Shown piece after piece: positions 7,491 through 11,674 of a stretch of 11,674 nucleotides of DNA (position 1 is the first letter of the stretch; the number at the start of each line of letters is the position of its first letter). The notes under the pieces are model-generated. The model did no database searches, was not told the origin of the DNA, and was given only the letters and a program-made list of their open reading frames with translations. The stretch comes from Ruminococcaceae bacterium UBA7127 (lineage in GTDB: Bacteria > Bacillota > Clostridia > Oscillospirales > Acutalibacteraceae), in assembly GCA_002493005.1 (NCBI GenBank), contig DKXL01000047.1:1-11674 (forward strand), in the 5' to 3' direction. The position numbers and the translations under genes are program-made.

Positions 7491-7495
7491 GTGTG

Positions 7496-8341
7496 TTATT
7501 CTTCACATTTATCATCGTCAAAGCCAAATAAACTGCAAATCCAGTAATATACAGGTATAGTCAGAAAAACTATCCAGCCTATTGACCAGCCGCCGCAAAT
7601 GTTAAAAAATCCAAAAAGAATATATGCCATAACAGTAAGCACAGGATATGCAAAATGGGTGGGTTTTCTTTTGTAAATTGCCTCAACAAGAGAGTGATAA
7701 AGCGGAATCGTCAAAAAGCAAATCCAACTGAGTGCCCAGCCAAAGCACACGCCGCTGAATCCCCAGCATAAAAATGCAACAATGGCGATGATAAAAAACG
7801 GGAATTTGTGCCACGCACTTTTGTTGTGATGATGGTGACACATAGACTTATCATACATTACGTGTCCGTTTTCATCGGTGTATACTCTTTGTTTTCCGTT
7901 TTCATCTACGTTTATTCCGTTTGAATCAATATTTACATTTGTGCCGTGTTTGTCGTTAATGTGCAAACCGTCAAACCCAATGTGTACATTGTCGCCATCC
8001 TTTGACTCAATATGGATACCGTTTTTAAAAGATACTTTGTCAGCTCTCTTGTACTGAGAATTCTCTGTTTCGTTAGTATTATCAGAGTCACTGCTTGAAG
8101 TATCGTTTGTGTTATCGTTGTCAGCTTTCTCTTTTGCGGTTTCGCCTTTTAGCAATTCATCAAGCGACACTCCGTAAATCTCTGCAAGTAAAATAAGATT
8201 ATCAGTGTCAGGCGATGCTTCAGCACGTTCCCACTTTGAAATTGCCTGACGGCTCACGCCGATTTTTGCGGCAAGCTCCTCCTGACTAAGGTTAAATTGT
8301 TTTCTGTATTGAAGCAATCTGTTAGCTGTTTCAATATTCAT
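7496..8341 (-). CDS. membrane-bound XRE-family regulator with tandem-repeat linker
   Basis: A 281-residue protein with four visible parts. Residues 5-62 form an HTH_3/XRE DNA-binding domain (LSQEELAAKIGVSRQAISKWERAEASPD). Residues 66-100 are an acidic Asn/Asp/Ser linker. Residues 108-165 hold about three and a half 17-residue repeats beginning at Gly108, Gly125, Gly142 and Gly159, alternating hydrophobic and polar, which suggests stacked beta-strands. CHHHH (168-172) follows and may bind metal. The C-terminal 100 residues carry four membrane segments made of two copies of a 50-residue unit, each with GW-x3-WI-x-FLTIP-x-Y (201-215 and 251-265). This suggests a one-component sensor that binds DNA from the membrane. 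ATG 8341 is chosen because GAGGAG (8352-8357) lies 10 bases upstream; an in-frame TTG at 8359 would start inside that site. The gene is monocistronic with a dyad in its promoter, consistent with autoregulation. The ligand and targets are unknown. Confidence 0.85.
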   Translation of the reverse strand: MNIETANRLLQYRKQFNLSQEELAAKIGVSRQAISKWERAEASPDTDNLILLAEIYGVSLDELLKGETAKEKADNDNTNDTSSSDSDNTNETENSQYKRADKVSFKNGIHIESKDGDNVHIGFDGLHINDKHGTNVNIDSNGINVDENGKQRVYTDENGHVMYDKSMCHHHHNKSAWHKFPFFIIAIVAFLCWGFSGVCFGWALSWICFLTIPLYHSLVEAIYKRKPTHFAYPVLTVMAYILFGFFNICGGWSIGWIVFLTIPVYYWICSLFGFDDDKCEE

Positions 8342-8375
8342 TATGTATGCACTCCTCAATTAATTTGTTGAGTTA

Positions 8376-8405
8376 AGTATACTGTGCAACCGTATATTTG
8401 CACAA
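8376..8405 (-). promoter_or_regulatory. promoter of the XRE regulator gene with embedded dyad operator
   Basis: On the minus strand TTGTGC (8400-8405), an 18-bp spacer and TATACT (8376-8381) form a promoter. A perfect dyad, TGTGCAA-N8-TTGCACA (8383-8404), fills the spacer and the -35 box. A protein bound there would block polymerase, as in autoregulated XRE genes. Binding by this regulator is inferred. Confidence 0.6.
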
Positions 8406-8424
8406 TACATTTTAGTTTTCATTG

Positions 8425-8456
8425 CCGCAACTCTTGGTTGCAATTATTGGTTGCGG
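8425..8456. repeat. nested inverted and direct repeats between regulator and mutase genes
   Basis: CCGCAAC (8425-8431) is inverted relative to GTTGCGG (8450-8456). An additional TTGGTTGC copy (8434-8441) in between repeats the right arm directly, so two alternative hairpins are possible. There is no T run on the minus strand, so it is not a standard terminator for the mutase gene. It may be a second protein-binding site. Confidence 0.4.
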
Positions 8457-8490
8457 AGGGCCAAAACGCGCATCATATGTAAGGATTTCC

Positions 8491-8518
8491 GATATTTAAG
8501 AATTTTTCATTAAATATC
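8491..8518. repeat. AT-rich inverted repeat across the mutase stop codon
   Basis: GATATTTAA (8491-8499) and TTAAATATC (8510-8518) are perfect 9-bp arms around 10 bases, spanning the stop codon at 8510-8512. The stem is weak and no T run follows. It is the only hairpin in terminator position for the mutase gene. The same GATATTTAA arm occurs in the palindrome at 132-145. Confidence 0.3.
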
Positions 8519-10012
8519 AAGTCCCGATGTAGTTTTTAAAAACTCATACAATTTTTTATAAATAATATCGGCACCGCCGTCGCTGTCACTTTCAATATTA
8601 AGGGGCATAATAGGGTCATGAACAGAAAGTCTGAGTAAAAACCATCCGTTACCGTTGTCTTTATCAAAAGAAACTCTCACGCCTTCGCGGTTATCATCAG
8701 CAACACACCAGCCTTCTTTTGACTCAGCATATGCAGTAAGATCATCAATTATTTTTTCGCCGCAAGCCCTAAAGTCTTTTTCGGTAATCTTAAATCTTAT
8801 TTCACAACTTTCAAGAGGTTCTTGTAAATCAGCGGTTAACTCGTCAAGCTCTTTGCCTTGCTTGCGCATTTGTGCGGCTTTAATTATGATTTTGGTGCAA
8901 AGATATGCGCCGTCATCAAGAAAATAGTTTTCACGCATTGCAGCGTGACCTGATGTTTCAATAGCGAGAGGACAGTTGATGCCCTGTGCGTTAAGCTCAA
9001 GTGCTTTATCAATTACATTTTTATATCCTCTGCGATAGCGGTAATGCTTGCCGCCGAGAGTTTGTTCAATAAATGTTTTTAAACCGCTTGAGGTTATCGA
9101 GTCGGTAACAATCGTTCCTCCGTCGTTACCTTCAAGCGCTATTGCAGCGGCAACAGCCACAAGACAATTGCGGTTGATTTCATTTCCCTTGCAGTCAACG
9201 GCGCCTCCGCGGTCAACATCTGTGTCAAATATAACGCCCAAATCAGCACCGGACTCTTTTACAGCCTCGCAAATTGAAGCCATAGCCTCAGGCGCTTCAG
9301 GGTTAGGAACGTGGTTGGGGAACATTCCGTCCGGTTCAAGATAACGGCTGCCGGTTGTGTCTGCTCCAAGAACCGAAAGTACTTTGTCAGCGTAAAATCC
9401 GCCTGCTCCGTTGCCTGCGTCAACAACAATCTTAAAGCCCTTAAGAGGATGCTCATAATCTTCTGCATTTACTTCCTTTTTGATTTTTTCACACAATCCG
9501 TTTGCGTAGTCGCTCATATAGTCAACATTGGTAATTTTGCCGTTGTCAGAGCTTGCAGGATGTTCGTTGTTTTGAGCGTACAATAATATATCTTCTATAT
9601 CACTGCCCTCAAGTCCGCCCTCACGGGTGAAGAATTTAAGACCGTTTCGATTAAACGGATGATGACTTGCGGTGATTTGCAGTGCACCGTCACATTTTAA
9701 ATCGACAGTAGTCATAAACATAGATGGGGTAGAGGCAAGTCCGCAGCACAGCACGTTTGCGCCGCAGGCTTTAAATCTGCCTGTTGTGATTTCCATTATA
9801 TGCGGACCTGATATTCGGCTGTCACGGCCTACGGAAATTGTAAGTTCATTTGGTGCTTTGCCGACTTTATTTGCAAGCCACAGCACAAAGCCGTCAGCCA
9901 TATTGGCAACAACTTCATCGGTCAAGTTAACGCTCTGATCCTGCACTCCTTCACTTGCTACACCGCGTATGTCAGTTCCGCTTTTAAATTGTTTATAAAA
10001 ATCATTTAACAT
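8510..10012 (-). CDS. alpha-D-phosphohexomutase (phosphoglucomutase/phosphomannomutase)
   Basis: A 500-residue cytoplasmic enzyme that interconverts hexose-1-phosphate and hexose-6-phosphate, feeding glycolysis or nucleotide-sugar synthesis. The four active-site elements are in order. Ser116 in TASHHPFNRNG is the phosphoserine, with His where TASHNP is usual. Asp263, Asp265 and Asp267 in DTDVDRGG bind magnesium. ETSGH (352-356) is the sugar-specificity loop. RLSVHDP (461-467) is the phosphate-binding loop, replacing the common RPSGTEP. Length is normal for the superfamily. Whether glucose, mannose or both is the substrate cannot be read. AAAGGAC (10022-10028) lies 9 bases before the ATG. The gene is alone on its transcript and is followed by the XRE regulator gene on the same strand, 168 bp away with its own promoter. 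Confidence 0.93.
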   Translation of the reverse strand: MLNDFYKQFKSGTDIRGVASEGVQDQSVNLTDEVVANMADGFVLWLANKVGKAPNELTISVGRDSRISGPHIMEITTGRFKACGANVLCCGLASTPSMFMTTVDLKCDGALQITASHHPFNRNGLKFFTREGGLEGSDIEDILLYAQNNEHPASSDNGKITNVDYMSDYANGLCEKIKKEVNAEDYEHPLKGFKIVVDAGNGAGGFYADKVLSVLGADTTGSRYLEPDGMFPNHVPNPEAPEAMASICEAVKESGADLGVIFDTDVDRGGAVDCKGNEINRNCLVAVAAAIALEGNDGGTIVTDSITSSGLKTFIEQTLGGKHYRYRRGYKNVIDKALELNAQGINCPLAIETSGHAAMRENYFLDDGAYLCTKIIIKAAQMRKQGKELDELTADLQEPLESCEIRFKITEKDFRACGEKIIDDLTAYAESKEGWCVADDNREGVRVSFDKDNGNGWFLLRLSVHDPIMPLNIESDSDGGADIIYKKLYEFLKTTSGLDI

Positions 10013-10045
10013 AGTTTACAGTCCTTTCGTTTGTTTTCATTGCTA

Positions 10046-10074
10046 ATTATACCTCATCCTCGTCAAAATCTCAA
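10046..10074 (-). promoter_or_regulatory. promoter of the phosphohexomutase gene
   Basis: On the minus strand TTGAGA (10069-10074), a 17-bp spacer and a perfect TATAAT (10046-10051) lie about 35 bases upstream of the ATG. The rest of 10075-10288 is AT-rich and holds no gene I can support; two TTGCACA elements (10209, 10262) are the only notable motifs. Confidence 0.65.
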
Positions 10075-10288
10075 TATAACTTAAAAATTAAGTTTGTAAA
10101 AACACAACTCAGTTTTTTGTCATTAAAGAAATAACTTGTTTAAATTAACTAAATGGAAACAAAAATGTTGTCGTTTTGTAAATTCTCTGAAAGCATTATT
10201 AAGACATATTGCACAATAATATAAACTGAAAGTTGTGACTAATTGACACACAAATGCACAGTTGCACAAAAATAAATTCCTTAAATTG

Positions 10289-10316
10289 TTGACTTTTCCA
10301 AAAAGTTGATTATAAT
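10289..10316 (+). promoter_or_regulatory. promoter of the leader RNA and 88-residue protein gene
   Basis: TTGACT (10289-10294), a 16-bp spacer and a perfect TATAAT (10311-10316) predict a start near 10323. This gives a leader of about 140 nt before the ATG at 10463, much longer than for the other genes here. Confidence 0.7.
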
Positions 10317-10322
10317 AATTAG

Positions 10323-10462
10323 TGTCAAGTAAATAGTCCGCTTGACTATCGGCTGACAAGGAGCCAGCCTTACTCGAGTAAAATAATCTAGATTTGCCAA
10401 ATGGTAAATGGCGCACGAACAAAACTTTATATTATTTAAAGAATTGAATGGAGGAAATAACT
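10323..10462 (+). promoter_or_regulatory. structured 5' leader, class not recognised
   Basis: This 140-nt untranslated leader holds several pairings. GTCAAG (10324-10329) can pair with CTTGAC (10341-10346), but ATAGTC (10333-10338) can instead pair with GACTAT (10344-10349), so the two are mutually exclusive. GGCT (10351-10354) can pair with either of two AGCC copies (10362-10365, 10366-10369). TTACTCGAGTAA (10370-10381) is a perfect palindrome, and TTTGCCA/TGGTAAA (10393-10407) is a further complement. No T-box, SAM, TPP, cobalamin or c-di-GMP signature is visible to me. It ends with the GGAGG at 10450-10454. Confidence 0.45.
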
Positions 10463-10729
10463 ATGACACCAATTCTTAGCTTACACAATGTTGATGTAAC
10501 AGAATTCCTCGCCGTGCTTGATACCTGCGAGGGCAATGTATATCTCGTAACAAACGAAGGCGACAGACTTAATCTTCGCTCAAAGCTTTGCCAGCTTGTA
10601 GGTCTTACAAGACTTATTGAGGGCGGTAAAATCGCTGAGGCAAGCATTATTTGCGAAAATAAGAACGACGAGAGCAAGCTTTTCAGATTTAACTTCTTTG
10701 GCGACACAGGTAACGCTAAAGTAGGGTAA
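10463..10729 (+). CDS. small acidic protein of unknown function
   Basis: An 88-residue soluble protein with no signal peptide, membrane segment or metal motif. The first half mixes strands and helices (EFLAVLDTCEGNVYLVTNEGDRLNLRS), followed by a Leu-rich helix (SKLCQLVGLTRLIEGG) and a strand pair ending in FRFNFFGD. I do not recognise the family with confidence. The codon use matches its neighbours, and the strong promoter, long leader, TGGAGGA ribosome binding site (10449-10455, 7 bases before the ATG) and dedicated terminator all argue for a real and possibly well-expressed gene. An in-frame ATG at 10448 overlaps that site and is rejected. It stands alone between the divergent mutase gene and the downstream phosphatase gene, which has a separate promoter. 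Confidence 0.8.
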   Translation: MTPILSLHNVDVTEFLAVLDTCEGNVYLVTNEGDRLNLRSKLCQLVGLTRLIEGGKIAEASIICENKNDESKLFRFNFFGDTGNAKVG

Positions 10730-10802
10730 TCTAAAGCCTATATATTAATTTGATAATAAGATATCTACGTTTTCACGTTAATTTCAAAACTTCTAAATCC
10801 AG

Positions 10803-10831
10803 AAACAGCCGCTGATTCAGCGGCTGTTTTT
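10803..10831 (+). terminator. intrinsic terminator of the small-protein gene
   Basis: AAACAGCCGCTG and CAGCGGCTGTTT pair perfectly over 12 bp around an ATT loop, ending in a TTTTT run. It lies about 73 bases after the stop codon. Confidence 0.9.
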
Positions 10832-10870
10832 GGATGTTTTGCTTTTGGCATATTTATTTAATGTATGCAC

Positions 10871-10899
10871 TGTAAATTTTATTTTTTGTGTGATATAAT
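10871..10899 (+). promoter_or_regulatory. extended -10 promoter of the phosphatase gene
   Basis: TGATATAAT (10891-10899) is an extended -10 element. The -35 position (TGTAAA, 10871-10876) is poor, as is common with extended -10 promoters. The leader would be about 80 nt. Confidence 0.5.
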
Positions 10900-10987
10900 T
10901 TGTATTATTCATTCAGTGTATTGCTTTACAGATAGGGTAGTATTTGATTGTGAAAATCTAAAATTATAAATAAAAGTGAGTGATTTT

Positions 10988-11464
10988 ATGAATAAAATTA
11001 TGTTTGTGTGCCACGGCAACATCTGCCGTTCGCCGATGGCAGAGTTTATTTTTAAGGATATGGTGCAAAAAGCAGGCGTGCAAAATGATTTTGTGATTGC
11101 TTCATCTGCAACAAGCACCGAAGAAATATGGAACGGGGTGGGCAACCCTGTTTATCCTCCGGCAAAGGCTGAGCTTGCAAAGCATAAAATCTCCTGTGAA
11201 GGCAAGCGTGCCGAACTGCTCAAGAAATCTGATTACAATAAATATGATTATTTTATCTGTATGGATTCAAACAATATTCGCAATGCTATGCGGATATTCG
11301 GCGGTGATCCGGACAAAAAGCTTAAAAAACTAATGTCGTTTGCCGGCAGTGACAAAGATGTTTCGGACCCATGGTACAGCCGTCGCTTTGATGTGGCTTA
11401 CAGTGACATTTATACAGGCTGCAAAGCCTTGCTTCAATATTTTGAAGAATTTTCTAAAAACTGA
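10988..11464 (+). CDS. low-molecular-weight protein tyrosine phosphatase
   Basis: A 158-residue cytoplasmic phosphatase of the arsenate-reductase-like LMW-PTP fold. The P-loop CHGNICRSP starts at Cys8, the nucleophile, with Arg14 binding phosphate and Ser15 lowering the thiol pKa; His9 stands where Leu or Thr is more usual. Asp127 in SDPWY is the general acid. Length is typical (about 150-160). In bacteria these enzymes often counter BY-kinases in exopolysaccharide control, but no kinase or polysaccharide gene is visible here, so its partner is unknown. ATG 10988 gives the canonical N-terminus just before the P-loop; an in-frame GTG at 10976 would add four residues and overlap the AAGTGAG that probably binds the ribosome. 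No clear terminator follows. Confidence 0.93.
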   Translation: MNKIMFVCHGNICRSPMAEFIFKDMVQKAGVQNDFVIASSATSTEEIWNGVGNPVYPPAKAELAKHKISCEGKRAELLKKSDYNKYDYFICMDSNNIRNAMRIFGGDPDKKLKKLMSFAGSDKDVSDPWYSRRFDVAYSDIYTGCKALLQYFEEFSKN

Positions 11465-11511
11465 TCCATTAGCATACGTGTACAATAGCATAGTTGACTT
11501 TGCAAACTCTA

Positions 11512-11540
11512 TTGATTTTCATATTCGCTTGTGTTATACT
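11512..11540 (+). promoter_or_regulatory. strong promoter downstream of the phosphatase gene
   Basis: TTGATT (11512-11517), a 17-bp spacer and TATACT (11535-11540) are near consensus. The start would be near 11547. It points at sequence with no convincing reading frame. Confidence 0.6.
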
Positions 11541-11545
11541 AATTA

Positions 11546-11674
11546 TAGTAAAAAATTATATCCTTCTCGTTGGTTGTTCTGATTTCGTCCACCATGGTGA
11601 ACTATTTTACTTTATAGGAAAATGCTCGAAAACGGTCGGGCGGAGAAGTGTAGATACTATCAAGCTGTCTGCTC
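11546..11674 (+). ncRNA. candidate structured RNA or leader, cut by the window end
   Basis: Downstream of a good promoter, this stretch has no supportable reading frame with a ribosome binding site but shows nested long-range complementarity. TAGTA (11546-11550) pairs with TACTA (11655-11659), and inside it CTTCTC (11563-11568) pairs with GAGAAG (11643-11648). Inside that are GTTC/GAAC (11577-11580, 11599-11602) and the palindrome CACCATGGTG (11590-11599). A rod-like RNA such as 6S, or a long riboregulatory leader, would look like this. I do not recognise a class, and the 3' part is missing. Confidence 0.35.

Noticed and set aside
8491..8518. Inverted repeat as a strong terminator for the mutase gene
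   Set aside because: The stem is all AT except at its ends, overlaps the stop codon and lacks a following T run on the minus strand, so it is listed only as a repeat.
10243..10248. TTGACA resembling a -35 box
   Set aside because: No -10 box lies 16-18 bp downstream; the better promoter is TTGACT at 10289 with TATAAT at 10311.
10123..10422. 99-codon minus-strand reading frame in the gap before the small gene
   Set aside because: It starts with TTG, has no ribosome binding site, gives a composition unlike a soluble or membrane protein, and runs antisense to the promoter and leader at 10289-10462.
11340..11582. 80-codon plus-strand frame overlapping the end of the phosphatase gene
   Set aside because: It is out of frame with the phosphatase, has no ribosome binding site and ends inside the region of the next promoter and transcript.
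1..11674. CRISPR array, insertion sequence, tRNA or att site
   Set aside because: No regular spaced repeats, transposase motifs, terminal inverted repeats flanked by duplications, or tRNA-like cloverleaf were seen on either strand.

Overview
The window looks like chromosomal core DNA from a low-to-mid G+C, strictly anaerobic Firmicute, probably a Clostridia/Oscillospiraceae (Ruminococcus-like) gut bacterium. The grounds are a class 1B pyrK-pyrD pair, strong AGGAGG-type ribosome binding sites, AT-rich spacers with near-consensus sigma-A promoters, and a Gram-positive style lipoprotein and XRE regulator. I see no mobile element, CRISPR array, tRNA or rRNA. The genus is an inference; no marker gene settles it.

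Layout. (1) 95-844: a monocistronic gene for a divergent orotate-phosphoribosyltransferase-like protein, with its own promoter and terminator. (2) 930-3937: a second unit with a consensus promoter, a secreted transglutaminase-like lipoprotein, then pyrK and pyrD (dihydroorotate dehydrogenase B), closed by a long perfect hairpin. (3) 4003-5328, minus strand: a membrane-anchored alpha/beta hydrolase (lipase-like), convergent with pyrD. (4) 5444-7490: a divergently transcribed cytoplasmic GH31 alpha-glucosidase with a hairpin leader and a bidirectional terminator. (5) 7496-10074, minus strand: a phosphoglucomutase/phosphomannomutase followed by an unusual membrane-bound XRE regulator that has its own promoter with a dyad operator. 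(6) 10289-10831: a promoter, a structured leader of about 140 nt, and an unrecognised 88-residue protein with its own terminator. (7) 10894-11464: a low-molecular-weight protein tyrosine phosphatase. (8) 11512 to the end: a strong promoter driving an apparently non-coding, foldable RNA that runs off the window.

How the genes fit together. PyrK/PyrD and the PRTase-like protein belong to, or resemble, de novo pyrimidine synthesis. GH31 and the phosphohexomutase belong to sugar handling: glucosidic cleavage, and hexose-1-P/hexose-6-P interconversion. The rest is a mixture of surface and regulatory functions. The parts most worth a second look are the HTH protein, which combines a 17-residue tandem repeat, a His cluster and a duplicated membrane hairpin; its operator, whose half-site recurs upstream of the small-protein gene; the PRTase with alanines replacing the PRPP-loop acidic pair; and the two RNA-like regions (10317-10462 and 11546-11674).
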